From: Bacteroidia bacterium
GTDB taxonomy: Bacteria; Bacteroidota; Bacteroidia; B-17B0; Aurantibacillaceae
Reading direction: 5' to 3'
DNA length: 63,819 nucleotides
NCBI GenBank assembly: GCA_026415195.1
Contig: JAOAHO010000004.1
Span: forward strand, 21,401-85,219
The notes below the pieces were generated by a model that was given only the letters and a program-made list of their open reading frames with translations, was not told where the DNA came from and did not search any database. The translations under genes and the position numbers were made by a program. Of this stretch, positions 17,331 through 27,300 are shown piece after piece (the first letter of the stretch is position 1; each line of letters begins with the position of its first letter).

Positions 17331-18338
17331 TTACTTTTTATTTACCTTTTTGATATAGGCCTCTAGGGCCGAGGGCATATTCGGATGTTCCGGAGTGGGC
17401 GCATAAATATCCAAACGCAAACCGGCTTCATTTACGGCATTACCGGCAGCTTTACCAAATGCCGCTATACGGGTGTCGCCCTGCTTAAATCCGGGATAAT
17501 TCTCTTTCAATGATTTAATTCCCGCGGGAGTGAAAAACACCAATACATCAAAATCCTTAACGTTTTTTATTTTTTCATTTACACAGGCGCTGATGGTTCT
17601 GTAGAATACCCCTTTGGTGTAATTCACTCCTATCACATCCAGCATTTCCAGTATTTTTTCGCCCCTGTGGTTTTCATTAACGGGAACCAGAAATTTTTCA
17701 TTTGCATTCTTTTTAATGACATCCACTAAATCCGCCAATGACCCGTTACCGTAAAAAACTTTTCTTTTTTTGTAATTAATGAATTTCTGCAGGTAAAAAG
17801 CAGTTTGTTCGTTAATGCAGAAATATTTCATGTCTTCCGAAACCGTTACCCTGTTTTCCTGACAGATTTTAAAAAAGAATTCCAGGGCAATTTTACTGGT
17901 AAGAATTACGGCACCGTGTTCGGCAATTTCAATTTTCTGAGCACGGAATTCGGGGGGAGTTAAGGGAACCGATTTTATAAACTGACAAAATACGGGATTA
18001 AGGTTATATTTTTCGCTGAGCAGGACGTAGGGGTTCTTTTCAGATTCTTTTGGAGGCGGTTGAGATATCAAAATGTTTTTAACCCTGACAAGAGGAGGAT
18101 TCGGATTTACAATCGGATCTTTTTCCTTGTTAAGGACATCATTTACCCGGCTTTTAAGTGAAACCTGTTGAGATTTTTTTGGAGCAGGATTTTTTTGAAG
18201 TTCATGATCGTTAGCGTTTGTTTTACCGTTTAAGGTTTTTTTTTCCGTTTTTTTTTCGGTCTTTTGCTTTGTATTTTTGGTGGTAGCGGCTGATTTTATT
18301 TTCGAAGCGGTCTTGGTTGTGTTTTTTTTCCCCCCCAT
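17331..18338 (-). CDS. hemD: uroporphyrinogen-III synthase with a long charged N-terminal extension
   Basis: The start is set at the ATG ending at 18338, whose A overlaps the upstream TGA, a sign of coupled translation. The product is about 335 residues. The first roughly 85 are Lys/Thr/Asn-rich and look disordered. The HemD fold follows, starting VKNILISQPPP, with FIKSVPLTPPEFR, HGAVILTSKIAL, a mid-protein YGNGS.ADLVDV, VLVFFTPAGIKSL and RIAAFGKAAGNAV. HemD closes and flips ring D of hydroxymethylbilane to give uroporphyrinogen III for heme, siroheme and cobalamin. Bacteroidota HemD proteins often sit beside DUF4271 genes, as here. The basic extension is unusual in length and has no recognised domain. 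It is the last gene of the greA-hemD run. Confidence 0.8.
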   Translation of the reverse strand: MGGKKNTTKTASKIKSAATTKNTKQKTEKKTEKKTLNGKTNANDHELQKNPAPKKSQQVSLKSRVNDVLNKEKDPIVNPNPPLVRVKNILISQPPPKESEKNPYVLLSEKYNLNPVFCQFIKSVPLTPPEFRAQKIEIAEHGAVILTSKIALEFFFKICQENRVTVSEDMKYFCINEQTAFYLQKFINYKKRKVFYGNGSLADLVDVIKKNANEKFLVPVNENHRGEKILEMLDVIGVNYTKGVFYRTISACVNEKIKNVKDFDVLVFFTPAGIKSLKENYPGFKQGDTRIAAFGKAAGNAVNEAGLRLDIYAPTPEHPNMPSALEAYIKKVNKK

Positions 18339-18982
18339 CAGAATATGAATTTTATCAGAATATAACCCGGTAAGATTACGCCGGTGCAAATATAAAGAAA
18401 AAATATAAGATACGGGGACTTAACATGGCCCAATAAAAATAAAATCCGCTTGAATTCAACAAAAGTCCACAAAAGGGTTAAGAAAATCAATCCCGGATAA
18501 TATCCTTCGGTTAATTGATTTAGATTAATGACCCAAAGAGTTAACAATAAAAAAGCAACAGACAAAATAAATAATGCGGGTTTTTCAAACAAAAAAGTTA
18601 AACTAAAAAAATCCCGAATGCCTAAAGAATAAGCTAGTAACCATACGATAAACAAATGAAACACATATGAAAATAAAAAAAAAACAAAGTTTTTAATAAA
18701 TGTCAAATACAAATCATGGTTGGGTAAAGTTGTTTTCTCAACTGTTATTTTCCATAAAGCAGCACCAAAGGATGTGACAGTGGCATTGAAAATCAACGAA
18801 ATGACCATTTCCCTATTGGATATTCTTAAATCGGGGAGTTTTTTTTCGTGTAATTTTAAAAAATGATTAAATTCTTTTTTAAAAGTAAACATTACGTTCA
18901 ATAAAAAAAATAATAGCAAATTGAATGTCCACAACAGCGAGATGACATTCCAATAATCGGTTTTCAGTTGCGGTTCAAACAT
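18338..18982 (-). CDS. DUF4271 family membrane protein
   Basis: The 214-residue protein has six or seven predicted membrane helices (for example WNVISLLWTFNLLLFFLLNV, FVFFLFSYVFHLFIVWLLAY) and the DUF4271 pattern of an early short helix followed by a FLKLHEK..P..R loop. The start overlaps the DUF5777 stop and the stop overlaps the hemD start, each by one base. The biochemical role of DUF4271 is unknown; steady linkage to hemD suggests a link to heme or envelope metabolism. Confidence 0.8.
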   Translation of the reverse strand: MFEPQLKTDYWNVISLLWTFNLLLFFLLNVMFTFKKEFNHFLKLHEKKLPDLRISNREMVISLIFNATVTSFGAALWKITVEKTTLPNHDLYLTFIKNFVFFLFSYVFHLFIVWLLAYSLGIRDFFSLTFLFEKPALFILSVAFLLLTLWVINLNQLTEGYYPGLIFLTLLWTFVEFKRILFLLGHVKSPYLIFFLYICTGVILPGYILIKFIF

Positions 18983-19917
18983 TACCGACCTAAAGAAAAA
19001 GTGCGTGAGATATTAAATCCGAATTTAACCTGCCCGTTTGCCCAGTTGCTTTTTGTTATGGAAATAAAATTGTTTTCGATGAGCCCGGAGGCATTGGTGA
19101 AAAACAAGGAAAACACGTGACCTCCCGTTTCCGCTTCAACACCAAGGGCTAAAGGCATGTTGTAATCTTTGTTTTTAAAATAAAAGGCATGGAGGTTTTG
19201 GAAATAATCCCCTATTATGGAAACCCTCTTGGTAATTTTAATCCTTGCGCCCATGCCAAGAGAGAAAAAACTGTTGGGAATTTCAGATTGATTGTGTGTG
19301 TTTATTTCCAAACGTACATAATTCCGATGAATGTAGGTAGGAAGAAGCAGCAATGAAAAACTGTTATTGATTTTGGATGCAATGATTAATTGCGAAGCGT
19401 AATTCAAGCGGTGCAATTCATTGGTAGAAAAATCTTTAATTACGCCTTCATAGATTTTTGTTGTTGGGGCATGACTGTAGCCTATGTCTCCAAAAAATGT
19501 CAGCGTTACGGGAATTTTAAAATCCGTGGTTTGTTTTAAAAACCTCCACTTTATGCATCCGTCAATTAGTTTATTCATCCTGCTTCGACCTATGCCCAAA
19601 GTAATATCATCAGTAATGCCGTAATCTAAGCTAAAACGAATGTCTTCCACTACATCGAAGCCGAACATGTTTTGAGCAGCAGCATTTAAAGGATTATTCA
19701 AGGTGTTGTCATACAGGTTTCCGAAGCGGTGGGCAATTCGGAAATCAAGATGATTTTTCTTTACCGTCTCGGTGGTTTGGGCATTTCCCAGCCTGAAGGT
19801 TTTAAAAGTGGCAAAAACGTGTTTCGGTGCCACGGGCTTGTCGCCCACCAACGCCAACAAATCTTCCTGTGCCCTGAAAGTAAAACAGAAAATCAGTAGT
19901 AAAAATATTCTGACCAT
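18982..19917 (-). CDS. DUF5777 family outer-membrane beta-barrel protein
   Basis: The 311-residue protein starts with a signal peptide (MVRIFLLLIFCFTFRAQ). It matches the DUF5777 family by an N-terminal VFATFKTFRLGNAQT element, then DFRIAHRFGN, a NMFGFDVVEDIRFSLDYGIT.D.TLGIGRS segment (given in parts) and a barrel-like C-terminus ending in F.ISRTFSLGR. It probably forms a small outer-membrane barrel. It directly follows the YceI gene with a 2-base gap; YceI-DUF5777 pairs recur in Bacteroidota and hint at a shared lipid-related envelope role. The substrate is unknown. Confidence 0.78.
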   Translation of the reverse strand: MVRIFLLLIFCFTFRAQEDLLALVGDKPVAPKHVFATFKTFRLGNAQTTETVKKNHLDFRIAHRFGNLYDNTLNNPLNAAAQNMFGFDVVEDIRFSLDYGITDDITLGIGRSRMNKLIDGCIKWRFLKQTTDFKIPVTLTFFGDIGYSHAPTTKIYEGVIKDFSTNELHRLNYASQLIIASKINNSFSLLLLPTYIHRNYVRLEINTHNQSEIPNSFFSLGMGARIKITKRVSIIGDYFQNLHAFYFKNKDYNMPLALGVEAETGGHVFSLFFTNASGLIENNFISITKSNWANGQVKFGFNISRTFSLGR

Positions 19918-19919
19918 GA

Positions 19920-20486
19920 TTATTTTTTGGTAAAAGGTTCCAAGGTGCTTTTAATGGTAACATCCACTTCTTCGGCAATGTTTTTTACGTACAATGAAGG
20001 GACTTTAATATTGTAATCGGCCACTTTTACCTTAAACTTTGAGTACACCTCGATTTCTTTTCCTTTTATGTTGATTTTGGCAGGCAATATTACTTGCTTT
20101 TTAACGCCATGAATTTCCAATTCGCCCTCTACATTAACATTTTGTTCGCCTTGCCTTGAATAGTCAACATTTTCAATGATTCTACCTTTGAAAAAAGCAT
20201 TCGGATATTTATCGGACTCCATATAATTTTCATTGAAGTGTTCTTCCATCAGAGCGTTTTTGAATTTGAAATTCATTATTGTTATCCGTGCCTGTACCTG
20301 ATTTCCGTTAGCATTCAAAACAACAATTCCTCCTTTATTTACGGCTTCAATGTTTTCAAGTGGAGCCTCAGAAAGAAAACTGACCTCGGTAGCATTCGCC
20401 TTTGCACTATAGATTTGTGATTTATTATCGATGTAAAGCAATAAAAATAAAAAAATTGAAACGGTCTTAATTGCTTTTTTTATCAT
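19920..20486 (-). CDS. YceI family periplasmic lipid-binding-like protein
   Basis: The 188-residue product has a signal peptide (MIKKAIKTVSIFLFLLLYIDNKSQ) and the YceI lipocalin-like fold: SKANATEVSFLSEAPLE-type opening, MNFKFKNALMEEHFNENYM, a DKYPNAFFKG element and the GELEIHGVKKQVILPA strand pair typical of the family. YceI proteins bind isoprenoid quinones or other lipids in the periplasm. The start overlaps the last 20 bases of mutY, so it is probably translationally coupled to that gene, although the functions differ. Confidence 0.87.
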   Translation of the reverse strand: MIKKAIKTVSIFLFLLLYIDNKSQIYSAKANATEVSFLSEAPLENIEAVNKGGIVVLNANGNQVQARITIMNFKFKNALMEEHFNENYMESDKYPNAFFKGRIIENVDYSRQGEQNVNVEGELEIHGVKKQVILPAKINIKGKEIEVYSKFKVKVADYNIKVPSLYVKNIAEEVDVTIKSTLEPFTKK

Positions 20487-21501
20487 TATGCAAATTTAAC
20501 AATTTCTTCACTAAAACGGGCATGGGCAATTTTTTCAACTGCTTCCGTGAATAAAAATTTTTTTGATTTAATTTTTTGTCGATATTGCAATTTACAGCAA
20601 AAGCATATATATGTTGATGTGATAATACATGCCTTAGCGGGCCGACATGATTTTCAAAGCGTGTCAATTCTCTTTTTGCGTCTTTAAGAGTTTTAAATTC
20701 TTTAAGCAAGGGCTCATACATCCCTTTCCAAATGTCTTCCTTTTCTCTTCTCTGGAAATAATAGGTGTTGTTTTTTTCTATTATATAATAAATAAAATAT
20801 CTTTTATTTACATTAATCTTTTTTGTCTTTTGGGGTAATATTGATGTTTTTTGATGATTAAATGCATAACAATATTTTTGGAATGGGCATAGGTTGCAGT
20901 TCGGATTTTTTGGAGTACAACATGTGGCTCCCATTTCCATGATGGCCTGATTGTATTCGCCAGGAGAATGCTGGTCTAAAAAATAATTGGTATATTTTCT
21001 TATTTTATTTATTGTGGCTGGCAATGAAATATCATCTTTAATTCCCAAAAGCCTGGAAAAAAAGCGCAAAACGTTTCCGTCCACAACTGCCACGGGTTCA
21101 TGAAATGCTATGCTCGCCACTGCCGCAGCCGTGTACTCTCCTATCCCTTTTAATTCTAAAAGTTCAACAAACTTTGCCGGTACTTTTCCCGAGTGCCATT
21201 CCATCATTTGTTTGGCTGCCTCCCGGGCATAAAGTGCCCTGCGGTAATACCCCAATCCTTCCCAAACTTTTAAAACATTATCAATATCAGAATTGGCCAA
21301 AGAACTGATATCGGGAAACTTTTTTAGAAAATTTAAATAATAAGGAATTCCCTGTTCCACCCGTGTTTGTTGAAGGATGATTTCTGAAATCCAAATCTTA
21401 TACGGGTCTTTCTCCCCTCTCCAGGGCAGTTCACGTTTATTGGCATGATACCACTCCATCAACAGATGGAGAAATTTTTTTTTAGTAAGATAATGCTTCA
21501 T
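20467..21501 (-). CDS. mutY: A/G-specific adenine DNA glycosylase MutY
   Basis: The 344-residue enzyme removes adenine mispaired with 8-oxoguanine in base-excision repair. Visible motifs: ELPWRGEKDPYKIWISEIILQQT substrate-reading segment in parts, the helix-hairpin-helix LKGIGEYTAAAVASIAF followed by AVVDGNV with the catalytic Asp, and an iron-sulfur loop of the form C-X6-C-X2-C-X5-C (C.TPKNPN.C.NL.C.PFQKY.C). The C-terminal third is the NUDIX-like 8-oxoG recognition domain. Its ATG overlaps the upstream stop by 4 bases (ATGA). Confidence 0.94.
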   Translation of the reverse strand: MKHYLTKKKFLHLLMEWYHANKRELPWRGEKDPYKIWISEIILQQTRVEQGIPYYLNFLKKFPDISSLANSDIDNVLKVWEGLGYYRRALYAREAAKQMMEWHSGKVPAKFVELLELKGIGEYTAAAVASIAFHEPVAVVDGNVLRFFSRLLGIKDDISLPATINKIRKYTNYFLDQHSPGEYNQAIMEMGATCCTPKNPNCNLCPFQKYCYAFNHQKTSILPQKTKKINVNKRYFIYYIIEKNNTYYFQRREKEDIWKGMYEPLLKEFKTLKDAKRELTRFENHVGPLRHVLSHQHIYAFAVNCNIDKKLNQKNFYSRKQLKKLPMPVLVKKLLNLHNDKKSN

Positions 21502-22346
21502 TCACAAAAAATTCGGGGAAAAAACAAAAAAGCTCCCCCTCTTATGATTTTCCATGTAGAAAAGCCGGGATACCTAACCCATCCCTCTAATTTTCCGCTG
21601 GTAGAAAAGCAAAATTTATCCAATCCCGAGTGCTCGCTCAGGCATTCCAAACCAATCGCTAATTTTTGTCCCGGTTTTAACGGAAATTCTTCAATCATAA
21701 CATCTTTTTTTCCGGGTATTTCCTTAGGCAACACTTTTATCATTCTTGACAGGATCAGGCTGTCCGGAAAATTATTCTTGATGGTATAAATGTTTATCCG
21801 CAGAAAAACCGTATCAGGGTTCAGATTCTTTAAAATTTCAAATTCCACGCCTCTTAAAAATCCGATTTTATTTTTTTTCCACTCAAGCATTGAAGCCACT
21901 TCAGCGCCTTTTCGTTTTCCGTCTGTCGACACAAACCCACCTGCTTCATTTTTTAATTTTAAAGGGGGGGTGCACATATAAACTACCCCACACGTCAACT
22001 CCACTTCCGTTAAGGTCCATGCCTCAGGTTTTAGTTTTATATCGTGCTTAATCTTATTTAGTTCGATAACCTGCGTTTTCTGTGAAAACCGGGAAGCCCA
22101 TATCTTCAAGGTGTCGAAGAGTCGAGGTTCTTCAGGTGAGTAAAACAAAACACCTTTTCCTTTCTCATCTGTTAGCAAGGATCGGTTGCGGGAATAGGAT
22201 ATTCTGGAAAAGGGAACAGGGTCGTTGCTTAATGAGTCAACAACCTGAATGAAAATAGCTTTTTTATTTTGTGAAAATAAAAAGCATTCACACAAAAAAA
22301 AACTACAATAAAATATTTTTCCTAATGTTATCTGCAATCTCGTCAA
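21498..22346 (-). CDS. exported protein with carboxypeptidase-regulatory-like domain, function unknown
   Basis: The 282-residue product has a signal-like N-terminus (IFYCSFFLCECFLFSQ) and an early CarboxypepD_reg-like beta-sandwich (FIQVVDSLSNDPVPFSRISY, then SLLTDEKGKGVLFYSP). After residue 110 it has a C-rich CGVVYMC segment and a further strand-rich region ending in a short SWK..RGGAFLFF tail. I do not recognise a named family. The start overlaps the HIT gene by 44 bases, which is long but leaves the only plausible ATG, and its stop overlaps mutY by 4. It belongs to the greA-hemD run. Confidence 0.68.
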   Translation of the reverse strand: MTRLQITLGKIFYCSFFLCECFLFSQNKKAIFIQVVDSLSNDPVPFSRISYSRNRSLLTDEKGKGVLFYSPEEPRLFDTLKIWASRFSQKTQVIELNKIKHDIKLKPEAWTLTEVELTCGVVYMCTPPLKLKNEAGGFVSTDGKRKGAEVASMLEWKKNKIGFLRGVEFEILKNLNPDTVFLRINIYTIKNNFPDSLILSRMIKVLPKEIPGKKDVMIEEFPLKPGQKLAIGLECLSEHSGLDKFCFSTSGKLEGWVRYPGFSTWKIIRGGAFLFFPRIFCE

Positions 22347-22701
22347 ACTCCGATTTGCTTAATTTCAACTTAGGATTTGCAAAATTACAATCGCTCATAG
22401 AATTGATGGGAATGAGATGAATGTGAGCGTGCGGAACCTCCAAACCAATAACATGTATAGATACACGATTGCAAGGAATAGTTTTTTCAATCCCTTTCGC
22501 TACTTTTTTAGCAAAAATCATTAATGAAACATAACATTCTTCCGGAAGATCAAATAGTTTGTCCACTTCAATCTTAGGAACTACAAGCGCATGTCCTTTT
22601 ACTATAGGGAAAATATCCAGAAAGGCTATGTTATGATCGTCTTCGGCGAGCTTATAACACGGGATTTCTCCCCTGATGATTTTAGAAAAAACCGAAGCCA
22701 T
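22303..22701 (-). CDS. HIT family nucleotide hydrolase (HinT-like)
   Basis: The 132-residue protein has the complete histidine triad (HAHIHLIP) near residue 97 and the SVFSKIIRGEIPCYKLAEDD opening of the HinT branch, plus the substrate-loop ALVVPK. HinT-type enzymes split purine nucleoside phosphoramidates and adenylates. Its ATG overlaps the greA stop by one base (TAATG). Confidence 0.93.
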   Translation of the reverse strand: MASVFSKIIRGEIPCYKLAEDDHNIAFLDIFPIVKGHALVVPKIEVDKLFDLPEECYVSLMIFAKKVAKGIEKTIPCNRVSIHVIGLEVPHAHIHLIPINSMSDCNFANPKLKLSKSEFDEIADNIRKNILL

Positions 22702-23180
22702 TATTTTTCAAAAGTAATTTCCAAAATTTCGAGTTGCATTAAACCCGCTGGCACTTGTACCTCCACTTTGTCGCCCTTCTTCTTTCCAAGTAGGGCTTTG
22801 GCAATAGGGGAATCAACCGAAATTTTTCCTTTTTTTAAATCAGCTTCTTTTTCTGGCACAAGGGTATATTTCAACTGGGCTCCGTTTTTAATGTTTTTGA
22901 TTTTAACCGTGGTAAGGATGCTGACTTTGGAGGTGTCGATTTGGCTTTCATCAAGCACACGGGCATTGGAAATCAATTCTTTTAGTTGCGAAATTCTTAA
23001 TTCAAGCATAGCCTGAGCCTCGCGGGCAGCATCATATTCGGCGTTCTCGCTCAGATCTCCTTTCTCTCTGGCTTCGGCCACTGCTTCCGTACATTTTTTC
23101 CTTTCAACGGTTTCCAGCAAATGTAATTCTTCTTTCAGCTTTTGCAAACCTTCCTGAGTGTAATAGACGGTATTGTTCAT
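22701..23180 (-). CDS. greA: transcription elongation factor GreA
   Basis: The 159-residue factor rescues backtracked RNA polymerase by stimulating transcript cleavage. The N-terminal coiled coil (YYTQEGLQKLKEELHLLE) carries the acidic DLSENAEYDAAREAQ tip, and the globular C-terminal domain contains SPIAKALLGKKKGDKVEV. The start at the ATG ending at 23180 gives the usual GreA length; the longer frame to 23222 has no support. It is the first gene of the eight-gene run, placed just after a terminator. Confidence 0.96.
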   Translation of the reverse strand: MNNTVYYTQEGLQKLKEELHLLETVERKKCTEAVAEAREKGDLSENAEYDAAREAQAMLELRISQLKELISNARVLDESQIDTSKVSILTTVKIKNIKNGAQLKYTLVPEKEADLKKGKISVDSPIAKALLGKKKGDKVEVQVPAGLMQLEILEITFEK

Positions 23181-23200
23181 AGATATGATATTTTTTGAAT

Positions 23201-23235
23201 TTAAAAAATTATCCCGACACAATTGTCGGGATAAT
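23201..23235 (-). terminator. intrinsic terminator of the receptor/PorV-like unit
   Basis: Perfect 12-base arms at 23208-23219 and 23224-23235 (ATTATCCCGACA) with a four-base loop are followed on the minus strand by a TTTTTTAAA run. It separates the PorV-like gene from greA. Confidence 0.78.
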
Positions 23236-23259
23236 GTAATGCAAATTTAATAAAAAAAT

Positions 23260-24330
23260 TCAGAGGTTAATCCTGAAGCCAAAGTTATGAACTCCGGCAA
23301 AGGGATTGGTAAACCGATAGGAATAATCGAGTGCCACAGTAGAACCTTTTTCATTAAAAGGAAGCTCCAAAGTAACACCAGCGGCAGGGCCAGTAAAGAC
23401 CGTTTCGCGTTTTTCCTTATTGAAGATTCCTTTTTCGGTATAAAGACCGGCACGGAACATTAACATTTCTTTAAATGAGTATTCTGCACCAAAAAGATAG
23501 TTATCATTCATAAAAGAATTTGAGGTAAAATTGGCGCATAGTGAAAGGCGATGGTCGGTCAACATTTTTCCGGCACTGTCTTTTTTGAAATACAGATCAT
23601 AGGCAAAACCAATATTCATTTGAAGGGGCAATTCAATTCCGGCCGACCGCCTGTCGATGGTTATTTCATAGGCGCCGCTATTATTGGCTGTTTGTGTCAG
23701 GCCTTTTTGGTCCGACAAACCGTCGCCCCTGTAATACATTTTTGGCCCCCAGTTCCTAAGCGCAATTCCAATATGAATATTATCCATTTTACCGGTATGG
23801 TATTGTATTCCTGCATCGAATGCAAAACCGTTAGCCCTCAGGTTGGGAATTCCCTCTGATATCCCTTTTATGTTTATGCCTCCGAAAATGTTTTCCGAGA
23901 ACTTCCGGGCATAAGATATATTCACGTTGTTAGAAGTCCAATTATATGTTCCCAAACCGCCTTCAGGCTGGTCTTCCGTGGTGATTTCAATTTTTCCGGA
24001 ATTGATGGAAACAATGCCAAATCCAATAGTGGACTCTTCACCAATACCTTGTGTAAAGCCAAAGGTGTTAATACCGATTCCCGTTCCTGACAACCAGGAT
24101 GTTCGGTGGTACATAACTTCAGTTTTTCTTGTAAATACAAGACCGGCTACATTGAGGTATTGTGACTCCAACCCCCTGACGCGAGCAGTATTGGCTCCCC
24201 ACATTCCGGAATTCCTGGAATAGGTATTAATAAGCAGGGATGCCGCCCCTGAAGATCCCTTTCTTTCAGGGTTACCAGAAAAAGCAGGGAGGGCAAGGAA
24301 AACAACCAACAATATGCTGAATTTTTTCAT
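23260..24330 (-). CDS. PorV/PorQ family outer-membrane barrel protein
   Basis: The 356-residue protein has a signal peptide (MKKFSILLVVFLALPAFS) and the family layout: GAASLLINTYSRNSGMWGANTAR then GLESQYLNVAGLVFT near the N-terminus, a series of amphipathic strands, and a final FGFRINL. PorV-like proteins are 14-stranded barrels; the canonical PorV shuttles T9SS cargo from the translocon to the attachment complex. This one is the last gene of a unit with a TonB-dependent receptor and a 1505-residue secreted protein. It is therefore more likely a dedicated partner of those than the general T9SS PorV. The gap to the upstream gene is 12 bases. Confidence 0.86.
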   Translation of the reverse strand: MKKFSILLVVFLALPAFSGNPERKGSSGAASLLINTYSRNSGMWGANTARVRGLESQYLNVAGLVFTRKTEVMYHRTSWLSGTGIGINTFGFTQGIGEESTIGFGIVSINSGKIEITTEDQPEGGLGTYNWTSNNVNISYARKFSENIFGGINIKGISEGIPNLRANGFAFDAGIQYHTGKMDNIHIGIALRNWGPKMYYRGDGLSDQKGLTQTANNSGAYEITIDRRSAGIELPLQMNIGFAYDLYFKKDSAGKMLTDHRLSLCANFTSNSFMNDNYLFGAEYSFKEMLMFRAGLYTEKGIFNKEKRETVFTGPAAGVTLELPFNEKGSTVALDYSYRFTNPFAGVHNFGFRINL

Positions 24331-24342
24331 AACAATGACGGA

Positions 24343-27300
24343 TTAGTAGTTTTGTAGGTCAAGCGGACGCATTACGCAGAACCATTTCAGCGTTTTTTCT
24401 CCGATTCCCGGAGCATCTATGTGGAAAATATAAAGTCCACTGGCAATGGGTATATTATAGTCGTTTTTCAAATCCCAATCCACGTAAGGAACCCGTAAAG
24501 GCGTGTTTACATCATTGCCCGAAACAGAAGCAGGCAGATCATTAAGGCCCTTAAAGCCGTTACCCGGACGGGAATATACATCTTCAAGGCCGGAGACATC
24601 CCGCTTAATAGTTCTGATTAATGTTCCGTTCAAAGAATAAATCCTTATGGTGCATTTGTTGGGAAGGTTTGTAATCCTTACTCGGTTTTCAATTCGGTTG
24701 TTTTCATATTTCGAATATGCATAATAAGGATTAGGCACAATTTTGATTTTATCCAAAGCATTTTTTGCAATAGCATTGTCGTTCATTGCTGCTACCAGTT
24801 CATGTGTATTAAAGTTGTAAAGCGGGAAGTTGTTGTTTTTAGGATTGGAAGAAGTATAACTTGGCAAATGGGTATAATTGAATATGGCAAACAACTTATT
24901 AACTCCGGAAGTAGCAGTTCCGTTAATGGATTTGTTATTTAGTAAATTTTGTCCTGTGGTTCTTATCATTCCAGCATACCCGTAACGATAGGGTTTTGCT
25001 ACATTTATTTGAATCCTCACGTCGCAAGGCATGTTTTCAGGCTTTGTAAATTCAAAGCCTGATTTAACTCTTGGCATTGAAACCCACATAATGTCGCGCA
25101 ATACCGACAATAGCGGGCTGGCAGATGAACCAGTGATGGCTGTTGTTTGCCCATTTTTTAAACGAATAAAGAATTTGCTTAATGTCTGATAAATCCTTTC
25201 ACCATGGTCATATCGATTAGCCCCCATAGGTTGTCCGTCAAATTCTGGGAATTGATTAACATGGTCCACAATTTTTCCTTCCATGGAATTACCAAAGACA
25301 TAAATAAAGTGTTTTCCACCAAAAGCAAAAGAATATGGACTATTTGAATTAGCAGTGGGATTGAAAATCATATCATCACCATTATTGGTTGTCTGATAAC
25401 TATCCTCACCAAAAGCAATATTCAGTCGCTCTCCGGTTTCGAGGTTTATGGCATAACCCGGGAACCATCCCATACCAAAAGCAGAGATAAAGTTCGGATG
25501 ATTTGGATCCGTGCTTGGAAGGGTGTCACCTGGAGCAACAGTGGAATTTCCATTTTTGTCTACCGAGCGTTTTCTTTTAGGTTCAAAGAAAAAGCATTTT
25601 GTTGAAGACAATCGCCTGTCTTCCTGCATTTCCAAAACCGGACACCTTGACCACTTAGATTTATCACGGGTAAATACAATAAGAACACTACTTAGCTTTC
25701 TTAAATCCGTATTATTGATATCAACAGTTAAATCAGAGTTAGTAACGGTGTTATAAATTGCATTGGAACCTCCGCCTTCCCTTAAATTATAGAATTTATA
25801 TACATCTCCGTTTAAGCCGGGTCCGGCAAATACCCTGTTGCTGTTAACCGTAAATACTCCCTGACACAGGGGGTATGGAGCCCAAGTTCCATCCAGAATT
25901 TTTGCAAATTGTTTTTGGGGATCATAAAATGCTTTAAAAACTCTGTCATTACCGGAACCCGTAATGCCATAGGTGGCATCTTCAGATCCGCTTGTTTCGC
26001 TGGTTCCTGATCTAATCCAGTTAGCAGGAGTTCCGCCATCGGCGTCTTTCACCGGGTTAAGCCATTGCTTTGAAGGATCTTCATATTCAATAGAGGCCCC
26101 AAGTAGCGTGTTAGGCAATGGGCCGTCATATTGATCTTTTCCTAAGCTTGGGAAAACAGTGAATTTATTTAATTCCCTTTCACCCGGATCAGGAACCTGA
26201 ATTACACTTATTGATATTCCTAATTCGGGGAATATAGTTTCGCCTCCCAGGCGGATTGGTGCGATGGAGTCACCAGGATTGTTAACGACATTGGGATAAT
26301 AAACCTTGTTATTGGTAAGATCTTTTAATTCCCAGCTAATGCTATCTGCTTTCAAAGTGTTAATGTTAGGAACAGTAATTCCTCCGGGAGGTGTACCCGT
26401 GAAGCTGGAAATGGCTTTAGAAAGATTAGGCGTGTTCCTGGTTCTGTAGTCTACAAACCTGAATTGAAAATCAGCTGGTTTGATGTTCACAGGATCAATT
26501 ACTTTGACATTTATTGGGCCTTTTCCGGCTTCATATGTGATTTCAGGAACAAAAATATTGTTGACAATCTGATTTTCCGATTCTCTGGTAAGTGTTAAAA
26601 GATTACCTCCGTTGCCTTGTCCTTCGATACGAGTAATCTTTACACCAGCTCCATAGGTGGTGTTCATTCCCACTCCATTGTATTCAATATCAACAGGATG
26701 GGGAATTGCCGTTGCTTTTTTAATTTTCCTACCTGCCAGGAATGGACGTTTTTGACCAAGGTAATTTGCGGTTTGAGTAGAATCTCCGGGAGCAACATCA
26801 GGAGCATAAGTGAAATAATTATTGTAAGCATATGCAACCGATACATAATAATAAGACCTATGATTAATTAACGCTTTAACATCGCTTGTAGCAAAGGCGT
26901 CTTGTGTTACGCGGAAAGAGTTTACTATACCATTGTCGGAGCCTTCTACCATTACTTTTCCAACATAACTGTTTGTGTTTTTATCTTTTTCAAAGTTTAT
27001 GATTCGGGTAATGCCGTTTTTAATATCACATTGGAAAACAGGAACTGCTTTGGATCGATCCTGAAGATCAGCAGCCGATACATTAGGTGAATTAACCTGA
27101 TAAACTATATATCCTTCAAAACGATAGTATTTATCGGGATTCCTTAAAGCTGGAAATGGTGAGTTTGGATCAGAAGGTATGCTAATATCTATTTCCTTAT
27201 AATCATTGTTGTACACCCTGTAGTTATTAGAACCTTTTCTGTTGGTAAGATAAATAATGAGTTCTTTATCAAGTTCCTGAATTGTAATATCGGGAGCTTC

